Of a DNA stretch of 64,000 bases, positions 39,573-46,503 are shown one piece after another (positions within the stretch are counted from its first letter, which is position 1; each line of letters starts with the position of its first letter). The stretch comes from Vagococcus jeotgali (GTDB lineage: Bacteria > Bacillota > Bacilli > Lactobacillales > Vagococcaceae). The stretch is taken from assembly GCF_035918315.1 (NCBI RefSeq), contig NZ_CP142146.1, positions 62,001 to 126,000 of the forward strand. Direction: 5' to 3'. The translations under genes were made by a program, and so were the position numbers. The notes under the pieces are model-generated. The model was given only the letters and a program-made list of their open reading frames with translations. It was not told the DNA's origin and ran no database searches.

Positions 39573-40337
39573 ATGAATTTACAGCAATTAGTCCATCAAC
39601 ATGCAGATGCTTTGAGTGATTTAGAGCAAGATATTATCCAATATATTATGGAAAATCCTAAGGAAGTCCAAAATATCAGTATCGCATGTTTATCTGATAA
39701 ATTACATGTTTCAAAGTCTTCTGTTTTAAGGTTATCAAAAAAGTTAGGTTTCTCAGGTTTTTCAGAATTTAAATATTACTTGAGACAAGAATCAGAAAAA
39801 ACTAATATTAAACCTGATGATGGTGAAATTTATGACAAACAACTCTCAGATATTATTCAAACACTAAATTTTTTAAAAACAGTTGATTTTTTACCTATTA
39901 ACGAGCTGTTATATCATAGTAAAACGATTTATTGCTACTCGACAGGATTTTCGCAAAAAAAGCCTTTAGAGGAATTTTTTAAAATGATGTTATCTTTAGG
40001 CAAGAGGGTCTTAATTTTACCAAATAAAACAGAATTAGATATGGCCATGCCAATGATTACCAGGGAAGATTGTGTCATTATCGCCTCAGTTAGTGGTGAA
40101 ACACCAGCGATTAAAGAGAATTTAACGACATTGAAATTTAGAGGGATTGAAACCATTACTTTCACTTTACCTGGAAATAATTATTTTGCTAGAAATAGTA
40201 GCTATCATTTAAATTATTATTGCACACCTTTTTCAGTTGGGATAGATAAAGATGATTCCTTGTCTTTAATTAGCCTACATTGTTTAGTAGATTTCTTATT
40301 TCGCTCTTACACAACTTATAAACTACTGGAGGAATGA
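39573..40337 (+). CDS. RpiR/MurR-family sugar-phosphate regulator
   Basis: 254 residues. An N-terminal RpiR-type helix-turn-helix (NISIACLSDKLHVSKSSVLR, then LSKKLGFSGFSEFKYYLRQE) is followed by a SIS sugar-phosphate-binding domain (YCYSTGFSQKKPLEEFFKMM, DCVIIASVSGETPAIKENLT). By position it should control the alpha-glucoside operon in response to a phosphorylated sugar. The ribosome site GGGGAGG may be sequestered by the hairpin at 39522. Its stop overlaps the next reading frame. Confidence 0.9.
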   Translation: MNLQQLVHQHADALSDLEQDIIQYIMENPKEVQNISIACLSDKLHVSKSSVLRLSKKLGFSGFSEFKYYLRQESEKTNIKPDDGEIYDKQLSDIIQTLNFLKTVDFLPINELLYHSKTIYCYSTGFSQKKPLEEFFKMMLSLGKRVLILPNKTELDMAMPMITREDCVIIASVSGETPAIKENLTTLKFRGIETITFTLPGNNYFARNSSYHLNYYCTPFSVGIDKDDSLSLISLHCLVDFLFRSYTTYKLLEE

Positions 40338-40339
40338 GC

Positions 40340-40792
40340 ATGTTTCGTTTATCTAAGAAGACCCTAAATAATCTATTAATAGCCTACTGGGTCATTGTAC
40401 CTCTATCTTTTTATTTATATATTGTCATGACAACATTCAAATATAATATTTCTTTAAGTGATCTATTACGTAGCACACCATTATTAAATGTCGCTGTTTT
40501 AATTAGTTCATTACTTATCATTCAGTTAGCTGTGTTCTTGTATGTGAAATCTATTTCGAGTAGTAAAAATGGTTTGTTAGGTCATTTTTTATGGTTTGTG
40601 ATGGCACAACAAATACTTACTGGCAATATCATTGGTGCAGGTATTGTCTTTTTCTATGAAAGACAACTCCCATATTTAGAAGAAAAGCAAACATTAGGTG
40701 AAAAAATACTGGTCGTGAGCTCGTGTATTTTCATTAGCTTGATTAGTTTATTGATCATCTTTATTACATTTAGAACGAAAGGAAGATCATGA
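40340..40792 (+). CDS. Small membrane protein of the alpha-glucoside operon, unknown function
   Basis: About 150 residues with four hydrophobic segments (near 11-32, 45-69, 81-105 and 119-143) and basic ends. No motif I recognise. ATG 40340 has GGAGGA 7 bases upstream; ATG 40334 lies right against that site. It sits between the regulator and EIIA with 4-base overlaps on the downstream side, so it is part of the operon. It might assist the PTS permease, but nothing in the sequence shows it. Confidence 0.7.
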   Translation: MFRLSKKTLNNLLIAYWVIVPLSFYLYIVMTTFKYNISLSDLLRSTPLLNVAVLISSLLIIQLAVFLYVKSISSSKNGLLGHFLWFVMAQQILTGNIIGAGIVFFYERQLPYLEEKQTLGEKILVVSSCIFISLISLLIIFITFRTKGRS

Positions 40793-41259
40793 TGTTATCT
40801 TTATTTAAGAAGAAAAAAAAGGAAGAAGTCACAAGCCCAATTGATGGAGAAGTTATTGAGCTTAATCAGGTAAGTGACCCTGTATTTTCAGAAGGTATGA
40901 TGGGGCCAGGATTTGCAGTTATCCCAAATTCTGATACTATTTTTTCACCAATTACTGGGGTAGTAACGAATATTTTTCCAACAAAACATGCCATTACGAT
41001 TGAAGGTAAGGACTGTAGTGTTTTGGTTCATATTGGAATTGATACAGTCGATTTAGGTGGTGAGGGTTTTCAGATCAAAGTTACTGAAAACCAGAAAGTC
41101 AACCAAGACACGATACTTGCTACATATGACCGAGATTTTATAAAATCAAAAGGTAAGGAAGATACGGTAATGGTATTGTTTCCAGAGATGAGTGACACAT
41201 TTACTATTAAAGTTGGGCCATCAAGACACGGAGACGGTTTAATTCATTTTTTAAAATAG
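40789..41259 (+). CDS. Stand-alone PTS EIIA (glucose type)
   Basis: 156 residues. Glucose-type EIIA with TSPIDGEVIELNQVSDPVF, FPTKHAITIEG (first histidine) and the phospho-histidine in VLVHIGIDTVDLGGEGF near residue 83. It should pass phosphate from HPr to the EIICB at 36550, which lacks an EIIA domain. The basic N-terminus (LFKKKKKEE) is unusual and might aid membrane association. The start overlaps the preceding stop by 4 bases; AAAGGAAGATC is the ribosome site. Last gene of the operon. Confidence 0.93.
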   Translation: MMLSLFKKKKKEEVTSPIDGEVIELNQVSDPVFSEGMMGPGFAVIPNSDTIFSPITGVVTNIFPTKHAITIEGKDCSVLVHIGIDTVDLGGEGFQIKVTENQKVNQDTILATYDRDFIKSKGKEDTVMVLFPEMSDTFTIKVGPSRHGDGLIHFLK

Positions 41260-41283
41260 TTAATTTATCATTTATACATATAA

Positions 41284-41334
41284 ATAGCGACCTCTAAAAT
41301 TTAGACCCAAAATCTAACTTTTAGAGATCGCTAT
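41284..41334. repeat. Long hairpin resembling a fused IS3 end
   Basis: ATAGCGACCTCTAAAATTTAG (41284 onward) and its near-complement (ending 41334) form a stem of about 23 bp. TAGCG-C-TCTAAA-TTAGACC resembles the terminal repeat at 32880, which also folds on itself. It could be a solo IS3 end or an operon terminator. Confidence 0.55.
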
Positions 41335-41359
41335 AAATTTGTAATTTTTAATACCTTAA

Positions 41360-41467
41360 TTACATGCTGTTATCTTTAACGGGTATATCAGCAAATAAAC
41401 TCAAGATATTTCCATCAATATCTTTGATCATAGCATAACGTTGATTCCAAAAGGCATCCCATGGTTC
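41360..41467 (-). pseudogene. VOC (glyoxalase-like) protein, C-terminal fragment
   Basis: The minus strand reads [20 protein letters not shown] then ILSLFADIP, with a stop at 41360. This is the typical last strand pair of a vicinal-oxygen-chelate protein. It has no start and breaks into P-type ATPase sequence at about 41468. Confidence 0.7.
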
Positions 41468-41815
41468 TTTAAAAGAGTAAAAGTTGCCATGATTGGAGAC
41501 GGAATCAATGATGCCCCGTCTTTAGCTACAGCAGATGTAGGGATTACTATGGGGGCAGCTGGAACTGATGTAGCCCTAGAAACAGCTGATATTGCGTTGA
41601 TGGGTGATGATTTAGAGAAATTACCATTTTTAATTAAGTTAAGTCGTAAAACACTTAGAATTATTAAACAAAACATCACATTCTCTCTAGTGATTAAATT
41701 ACTTGCTCTTTTACTGATTATTCCAGGTTGGCTAACACTTTGGATAGCCATTGTAGCTGATATGGGAGCTACTTTGATTGTGACAATGAATAGTTTGAGA
41801 TCTTCTTCATATTGA
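41468..41815 (+). pseudogene. Heavy-metal P-type ATPase, C-terminal fragment
   Basis: Reads [20 protein letters not shown] then [20 protein letters not shown] and ends NSLR plus foreign residues. [10 protein letters not shown] is the hinge motif of P-type ATPases, and the last two membrane helices ([36 protein letters not shown]) match CadA/ZntA-like pumps. Everything upstream, including the phosphorylation site, is missing. It is wedged between a VOC tail and an acetyltransferase gene on the opposite strand. Confidence 0.85.
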
Positions 41816-42260
41816 AAGCCAAGTTTTAATAATAATGATTTGGAGTTGGCATTTAGAGGGTGATGTCCAGCCTTCAATGTATCAACATTGATCTTAGTGA
41901 AACTATAGTCAATGATGGGTTGACTTGCTTCATAAAAAAGTCCTTTTCCCAGTAATTTTTTCGCAAATGAAAGCCTAATTCATAAGTATTTTTTTGATTG
42001 GAAACTGGGACTAAACCACAACAGCCAATCAAGTATTGTGTTTCTAAACAAAAGATGGGGAAATATTGAACGTTGTAAAGCATCTGGTTTTTTATCTCAC
42101 GCTTGAGTCTAGATTCAATAGCTTGTGTTGTGTAGTGACCATTTTTTGAAATAAATTGAGTAACATCAGAGTCTCCCCAGAGTTTATCAGCTAAGTCTAA
42201 ATCATGTTTATTCCAGTTAGAAAATCCTATCCGTGCCGTTTTCAAAAAATAAGATCTCAT
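41812..42260 (-). pseudogene. GNAT acetyltransferase, frameshifted and 3'-truncated
   Basis: A RimJ/RimL-type GNAT starting MRSYFLKTARIGFSNWNKHD. After LGFHLRKNYWEK the frame fails: one A appears missing from an A-run (complement of 41944-41947), and the other frame continues GLFYEASQPIIDYSFTKINV, then [10 protein letters not shown]. The C-terminus is replaced by the P-type ATPase fragment. It is unlikely to be active. The ATG overlaps the stop of an upstream minus-strand fragment (GFTNKQIATEYEYDTKNWKS, ending near 42263). Confidence 0.8.
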
Positions 42261-42441
42261 TTAGTAAGATTTCCAGTTTTTAGTATCATATTCATATTCT
42301 GTGGCAATTTGTTTGTTGGTAAAACCTTGATATATCAGGATGATACTAAATGTGTCAGAAAAAAATCGTCATGATATTGGTACTGTCTTTTCTTTTTTTA
42401 AATATATTGTCATAATAAAAGTGAGGAGGAGGAGTTATATC

Positions 42442-43059
42442 ATGAATATTGCTGAAACTGTTAAAAAATACCGTAATGAGAAAAAACTGACACAAGAGCA
42501 ATTAGCCAAAGAATTAAATGTTTCAAGGTCAGCTGTATCTAGTTGGGAAGTTGGGAGGAATTATCCTGATTTAGAGATGTTAGTATCTATCAGTGATTTA
42601 TTCGGTATTTCTTTAGATGAGTTATTACGAGAGGATAACCAAGTTTTAGAAAAAATTACAGAGGACACTCAGATTAGAAAAAAACAGACTAAAAAAATCA
42701 AATGGCTGATGATAGGTATCATATGTTTAATATTAATGATTCTATTCATTAGCTTCCAGAGTCCTAATAATCAATTTATTTCAAAGTCAGATCAAATTGA
42801 ATCGATTGGTGTGACAAAAGATCATAAATTACTGGTAACAACGGAATTACCATTTTATAAAAGCATTACTTCCTATGCAACGAATGAAAAAGTAGATAAT
42901 CCAAATATCGTAGAGCTTAGAATAGGTACTAAGATTGATTTAAGTTTTAAAAATAATGAAAGTGTCGAGATAAGTCCTTTCTCGTACCCGGAGATGACAG
43001 ATATTCATTTTGTAAATGGCTATGGTGACATGTTTAAGACATATAAAGTGAATCCGTAA
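42442..43059 (+). CDS. XRE-family regulator with a membrane segment
   Basis: 205 residues. The N-terminal Cro/CI-type helix-turn-helix (LTQEQLAKELNVSRSAVSSW, then GRNYPDLEMLVSISDLF) is followed by a lysine-rich link, one membrane segment (WLMIGIICLILMILFISF near residues 93-110) and an extracytoplasmic domain of about 90 residues with no known motif. It may sense an outside signal through the membrane. The start is fixed by GAGGAGGAGGAGTTATATC; the frame opens upstream at 42340 without a site. Target unknown. Confidence 0.85.
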   Translation: MNIAETVKKYRNEKKLTQEQLAKELNVSRSAVSSWEVGRNYPDLEMLVSISDLFGISLDELLREDNQVLEKITEDTQIRKKQTKKIKWLMIGIICLILMILFISFQSPNNQFISKSDQIESIGVTKDHKLLVTTELPFYKSITSYATNEKVDNPNIVELRIGTKIDLSFKNNESVEISPFSYPEMTDIHFVNGYGDMFKTYKVNP

Positions 43060-43135
43060 GCGTTTCAATTAGTTTCTTAAATAGAAATAGCGTATACTAA
43101 GAGTAAGATATTAGTCTGTTTGGAGGTGAGTTAAG

Positions 43136-43327
43136 ATGTCGAATGATAATCCGGTTATTACTAACGTTCCAACGCCAGACCCTGAAGTGACAAAAGAGTT
43201 ACATCAAGAAATTATTTTAGAAGAAAACTATACTCAAGCTCTCATTGATGGTTTAAAAAAAGAGAACTTTAGTATTATCTTACCTGACGAGGTTAAGGTG
43301 AAAGACAAGAAGAAGGGAAGGGAGTAG
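43136..43327 (+). CDS. Small acidic protein, unknown
   Basis: 63 residues, MSNDNPVITNVPTPDPEVTK at the start and a basic end (KVKDKKKGRE). No signal peptide, membrane segment or cysteine. A strong ribosome site TTTGGAGGTGAGTTAAG precedes the ATG, and TATACT about 45 bases upstream is a plausible -10, so I consider it a real gene. It is 76 bases downstream of the XRE regulator and may be its target; that is inference. Confidence 0.6.
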   Translation: MSNDNPVITNVPTPDPEVTKELHQEIILEENYTQALIDGLKKENFSIILPDEVKVKDKKKGRE

Positions 43328-43473
43328 GGGTTGTACTTTGAAATAAGTAGTTGTAGTTAAAATACCATTCCCTTTATTTTCTATTATATTGGATAAAGAC
43401 GTGACTTGAGATAAAAAACATCAATTTTTTTAAAGGTTGTTGTAGATGTTGATAAAATCAATGATTAATACAT

Positions 43474-43507
43474 ATAAGGCTAATTTAAATCAATAAATTA
43501 GCCTTAT
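43474..43507 (+). terminator. Intrinsic terminator
   Basis: A perfect 13-bp stem, ATAAGGCTAATTT (43474-43486) with 43495-43507, then TTTGTT. It lies about 150 bases after the small acidic gene. Confidence 0.75.
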
Positions 43508-43563
43508 TTTGTTAGCGTTTTCGTTCCGTGGTATAGTAAAATTATAAAAAAGGAGGCAATCAA

Positions 43564-43772
43564 ATGTTATAAAAGAAGATGAATCACAGGGAAAAGGAGT
43601 ACAAAAAACATCTAAAGATAGTAATAGTGTTACAGAAAATACTAAATCGCAAGAAAAAGTATTACTAAAAACATCAGAAGATAAGAATAATTTTATTAAG
43701 ATTATAGGCTTATTGCTGGTAAGCGCAATTTTATTTTTTAAAAAAGGGATTTTTTTTAATGAACAGAAATAA
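43564..43772 (+). pseudogene. Remnant of a small cell-wall-anchored protein
   Basis: AAAAAGGAGGCAATCAA precedes an ATG that stops at once (ATG TTA TAA). One base over, the frame runs NVIKEDESQGKGVQKTSKDS, then LLKTSEDKN, a hydrophobic segment (FIKIIGLLLVSAILFF) and a basic end. That is the layout of a sortase signal with a decayed LPXTG (LLKTS). It looks like a shortened, frameshifted small LPXTG protein such as those of WxL gene clusters. Confidence 0.55.
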
Positions 43773-43860
43773 TTTGTACTATTGTTTGACGATCATACTA
43801 GTAGTATTTTTTAGTAATCAGATTATACATGAGAATGAAATGATAGAACCTCTGAATTAA
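43759..43860 (+). pseudogene. Signal-peptide fragment, possible secreted-protein remnant
   Basis: 33 residues, MNRNNLYYCLTIILVVFFSN then QIIHENEMIEPLN. A signal-peptide-like start is cut short by TAA. It overlaps the anchor remnant by 14 bases, the arrangement expected for the next gene of a surface-protein cluster. No mature domain is left. Confidence 0.4.
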
Positions 43861-43958
43861 ATAATGATATATTTTATGCTTGTTTAATTTACCAATTCAT
43901 ATTGAGAGGGATACTAGAAATGAGTTTTAGCTGCTTTAAAATTTTATAAAATAAAAAA

Positions 43959-44009
43959 TAACCTCCCGTAAAAATAATCATACTTACTGATTATTTTTAC
44001 GGGAGGTTA
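43959..44009 (-). terminator. Strong intrinsic terminator
   Basis: A perfect 22-bp stem (43959-43980 with 43988-44009), 7-base loop. On the minus strand it is followed by TTTTTTATTTTATA, so it best terminates leftward transcription. No convincing leftward gene remains here, only an 80-codon frame at 44040-44282 without a ribosome site. Confidence 0.8.
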
Positions 44010-44235
44010 ATAGTTAAAACAGATTTAAAAAGTGATGATTTAGTAGGTAATGAAAATTGAAAAATCTTGTTCAGTATTAAAGATTCTTTCTAGACAGGTT
44101 TGGTCACTTTCAATGTAGAAATAATACATCTTATTATATTTAAAGCTTAAGCAATATTCGGGAAAAGGTGTTAGTTTTTCAACTGAAAAATCAATCATTT
44201 TATCAAAAGGGATATATGGAGGAGTTAGATCATAT

Positions 44236-45363
44236 ATGGCGACTGTTAAGGTAAGTTCATCCAAAACGTGTGCAAATGCCATTAATTACGCTAAAAACAA
44301 GGCTGTTGTCATGAATGGACTCAATGTAGACCCCAAATATGCGATTGGTCAAATGGAGCATGTTCGTCATGTTTATGATAAAACAGACGGTGTTCAAGCT
44401 CATTTATTTATTCAGTCATTCGCCCCTGGAGAAGTTACACCACAGCAAGCAAATGACATAGGAATAGAATTTGCTCAAGCCATTTCTGAAGATAAACACT
44501 ATCAAGTAGCTATTTATATGCACAACGATACAAAACATATTCATAATCACTTAGTTTTAAATGCTGTTGATTTTGAAACTGGTTTAAAGTACCAACAATC
44601 ATTTGATGTCAAACGAGTACGAGAACTGAGCGATCAAATTTGCGAGAAACATGATTTATCTGTCATTTATTATGAACAAGCTGATACGAAGCCTATTTCA
44701 GAGATTAAGGCTAAAGAAAAAGGTCACTTTATTTGGAAAGATGAACTTAGAGAACGAATCACTTTAGTTTTAAATGACCCACATTCTGTTGACTTAGAAA
44801 GTTTAAAAAAAAGAGCCACTGATTACAATTTAGATATTCGTTTCAGAGGAAAGGGTGTTAGTTATGCCTTTGTTGATTCCAACGGAAAAAAACGAATTTC
44901 AAGAGGAGCTAAATTAGGAGACAATTATAATATCGATGAGATTCACTCTAGTTTAAGATACAATAAATCCTTAGCAGACCAAGCTTTAAAAGAGTTTGAT
45001 CTAGAACCTATTGATCAAGAAATTAAAGCTAAAGAGAGACAAGTCTCTACTCTTAAAAAGAAGATAGAAGAACTTCAACCGTCTATAAAACTCTATCGAA
45101 AATGGGAAGTCCATTTACACACACTCTCTCAAAAACGTTTCAAGTTCATTCAATTTAAAGAAAAAGCACAGAATATAAGCGAGATTGAGAAATTAACAAA
45201 TAAAGTTAATAAAAATAAACCTGTCTACGATAAACTGATTACAGAATCTCGTGAATTAACGATTGAAAAAGAGCGATTAATTAAAAATATTGCTAATCTA
45301 AAAGAAAGACGTTTTAGTATTCAAAAAAGAGAAAAATTAAGAAACAAGCAGTTAGAAGAATGA
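44236..45363 (+). CDS. Plasmid-type relaxase (MobA/VirD2-like)
   Basis: 375 residues. The N-terminal relaxase domain begins MATVKVSSSKTCANAINYAK and has the metal-binding HxH motif in DTKHIHNHLVLNAV near residues 97-110. It nicks plasmid DNA at oriT to start conjugative transfer. The C-terminal half is a long coiled coil (about 250-375). The start follows ATATGGAGGAGTTAGATC. A TGA at 45361 ends it, but the same frame stays open and continues FSMNRVKQLDKEIRSTHQPQ to SRGMSR at 45456, so the last 30 residues may have been lost by a nonsense mutation. No other transfer gene is nearby; an integrated plasmid remnant is likely. Confidence 0.88.
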   Translation: MATVKVSSSKTCANAINYAKNKAVVMNGLNVDPKYAIGQMEHVRHVYDKTDGVQAHLFIQSFAPGEVTPQQANDIGIEFAQAISEDKHYQVAIYMHNDTKHIHNHLVLNAVDFETGLKYQQSFDVKRVRELSDQICEKHDLSVIYYEQADTKPISEIKAKEKGHFIWKDELRERITLVLNDPHSVDLESLKKRATDYNLDIRFRGKGVSYAFVDSNGKKRISRGAKLGDNYNIDEIHSSLRYNKSLADQALKEFDLEPIDQEIKAKERQVSTLKKKIEELQPSIKLYRKWEVHLHTLSQKRFKFIQFKEKAQNISEIEKLTNKVNKNKPVYDKLITESRELTIEKERLIKNIANLKERRFSIQKREKLRNKQLEE

Positions 45364-45466
45364 TTCAGCATGAATCGAGTTAAACAACTTGATAAAGAAA
45401 TACGCTCAACTCATCAGCCACAAACAAAGCAACGTTCAAGAGGTATGAGTCGTTAACATAATTAGC

Positions 45467-45494
45467 TTACAAAATTAGCTAATTATGTTACAAT
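45467..45494 (+). promoter_or_regulatory. Promoter of the antisense RNA of the Fst-type locus
   Basis: TTACAA (45467-45472), a 16-base spacer and TACAAT (45489-45494). It overlaps an inverted repeat AACATAATTAGCT / AGCTAATTATGTT (about 45455-45490). Confidence 0.65.
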
Positions 45495-45500
45495 AATAGT

Positions 45501-45570
45501 GCGAAACGAGATTATGTCTAGCATTTAGACACCAAAAAGCCACCCTATTGCGAGTAGGGTGGCTTTTCTT
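45501..45570 (+). ncRNA. Antisense RNA (RNA II-like) of a type I toxin-antitoxin locus
   Basis: A predicted transcript of about 70 bases from the promoter at 45467 to the shared terminator. It contains TCTAGCATTTAGACACC (45517-45533) and ACGAGATTA (45506-45514). Both recur as direct repeats across the toxin start (45701-45717, 45687-45695), so this RNA is complementary to the toxin mRNA at its translation start, as in the par locus of pAD1. Confidence 0.7.
45535..45567. terminator. Bidirectional terminator shared by toxin and antisense RNAs
   Basis: AAAAGCCACCCT (45535-45546) pairs with AGGGTGGCTTTT (45556-45567), giving A-run and T-run on both strands. In Fst-type loci the two convergent RNAs end in such a common terminator. 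Confidence 0.88.
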
Positions 45571-45621
45571 TTCGCTGTTGCGAATCAGCGTTGGAACTAG
45601 TGACAACTGCTTGATTATCTT

Positions 45622-45708
45622 CTAATCATCTAGCCAATGATCAACTAAAATTAATATTAGTCCCACTAAAAGTGGTGCGATAACCAACGAGATTAAATTT
45701 TCTAACAT
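45622..45708 (-). CDS. Fst/Par-type small membrane toxin
   Basis: 28 residues: MLENLISLVIAPLLVGLILI then LVDHWLDD. One membrane helix with the conserved core SLVIAPLLVG and a charged end closely matches Fst-type toxins (Fst itself reads SLVIAPIFVG in this part). The start is preceded by AAAGGGGGTGTCTAG. CCCC just upstream can pair with this GGGG and hide the ribosome site, as in known Fst mRNAs. Together with the antisense RNA and direct repeats it forms a type I toxin-antitoxin locus that stabilises plasmids. It lies next to the relaxase remnant and may be a leftover of the same plasmid. Confidence 0.88.
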   Translation of the reverse strand: MLENLISLVIAPLLVGLILILVDHWLDD

Positions 45709-45762
45709 CTAGACACCCCCTTTAGGGGCAGTTGCCGTTGATTAGTATATCATAAAAAAGAC

Positions 45763-45798
45763 AATTCATTTAAAGTTACTGATAACTTTAAATGAATT
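45763..45798. repeat. Perfect inverted repeat upstream of the toxin
   Basis: AATTCATTTAAAGTTA (45763-45778) and TAACTTTAAATGAATT (45783-45798) pair perfectly around CTGA. It sits just upstream of the toxin promoter region (-10 TATACT near 45742 on the minus strand). Operator or terminator cannot be distinguished. Confidence 0.6.
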
Positions 45799-45846
45799 AA
45801 AATAACAGTAAGAGCGAATGAAACTAAATAAATTTCACTAACTAAA

Positions 45847-45884
45847 AAAAAGCAGAACCTTGATTTAACAAGGTTCTGCTTTTT
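45847..45884. terminator. Bidirectional intrinsic terminator
   Basis: A perfect 16-bp stem AAAAAGCAGAACCTTG (45847-45862) with 45869-45884, flanked by A- and T-runs. It is followed by sequence sharing GAGATTATGTCTA with the antisense-RNA region, so it may be part of a second, decayed locus of the same kind. Confidence 0.8.
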
Positions 45885-45978
45885 GATTTTGGGTAGACAA
45901 GTGCGTTTTCACAATCTCATCGTCTGAAACCGTTGGTATGACTGTAACGGTTAAATAGAGATTATGTCTACCTATGCG

Positions 45979-46503
45979 TTAAATAACCAATTCAAGTATT
46001 TCAGTAGAACGAATTTTACCTAGTTGATCTCTCCAATTATCATTTATTATTTTTATAGTTTTAAATCCAACTGATTTATACAAATTCAATGCCTTAAAAT
46101 TTTCAGGAGCTACTCCTATTTCGATTCTTTTTACATTGTTTTGAGTTTCAATTATTTTTAATCCTTCTAAAAGAGATTTTCTTCCATATCCTTTTCCTTG
46201 ATAGCTACATTCTCCTATTTTGATATCAAAAGTGTATGTATCATTGGATATTTTAGAATATGCAAATTCTCCTATTTCTATTCCTGATTCACTTAAAATA
46301 ATCAAAAATTCAGAATTATCAGTATCTTGATATTTTTTTACAGCTTGGTAAATTTCATTTTTGTTTATTTCCAATCCCTTAGGAAAACCGACAGATGACA
46401 TTATACTCCCATTAGTCCACCATTCATGAATCTTATCAATATCTTTTTCTTCTGCTTTTCTGGTTGCGTCAAGAATTATGTGTAAATGGAAAATCCATTC
46501 CAT
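45979..46503 (-). CDS. GNAT acetyltransferase whose 5' end was replaced by IS256
   Basis: 174 residues as an open frame. The real GNAT sequence starts at RKAEEKDIDKIHEWWTNGSI and includes the acetyl-CoA loop region (GKGYGRKSLLEGLKII near residues 106-121) and a normal end. The first 14 residues (MEWIFHLHIILDAT) are encoded by the terminal repeat of the adjacent IS256. The native start and ribosome site are lost, and no ribosome site precedes the new ATG, so expression is doubtful. Only about five native residues seem to be missing, so a translated protein could still fold. Substrate unknown. Confidence 0.8.
   Translation of the reverse strand: MEWIFHLHIILDATRKAEEKDIDKIHEWWTNGSIMSSVGFPKGLEINKNEIYQAVKKYQDTDNSEFLIILSESGIEIGEFAYSKISNDTYTFDIKIGECSYQGKGYGRKSLLEGLKIIETQNNVKRIEIGVAPENFKALNLYKSVGFKTIKIINDNWRDQLGKIRSTEILELVI

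Noticed and set aside
41441-41467. Start of the P-type ATPase fragment at ATG 41441
   Set aside because: Those codons belong antisense to the VOC tail; real ATPase similarity begins at about 41468, so there is no true start.
41428-41877. 149-codon minus-strand frame as a separate gene
   Set aside because: It is the second half of the frameshifted GNAT followed by antisense of the ATPase fragment.
44040-44282. 80-codon frame on the minus strand ending before the strong terminator at 43959
   Set aside because: The terminator orientation fits, but there is no ribosome site and the first 15 codons overlap the relaxase start antisense. Possibly a gene end, not supported enough to list.
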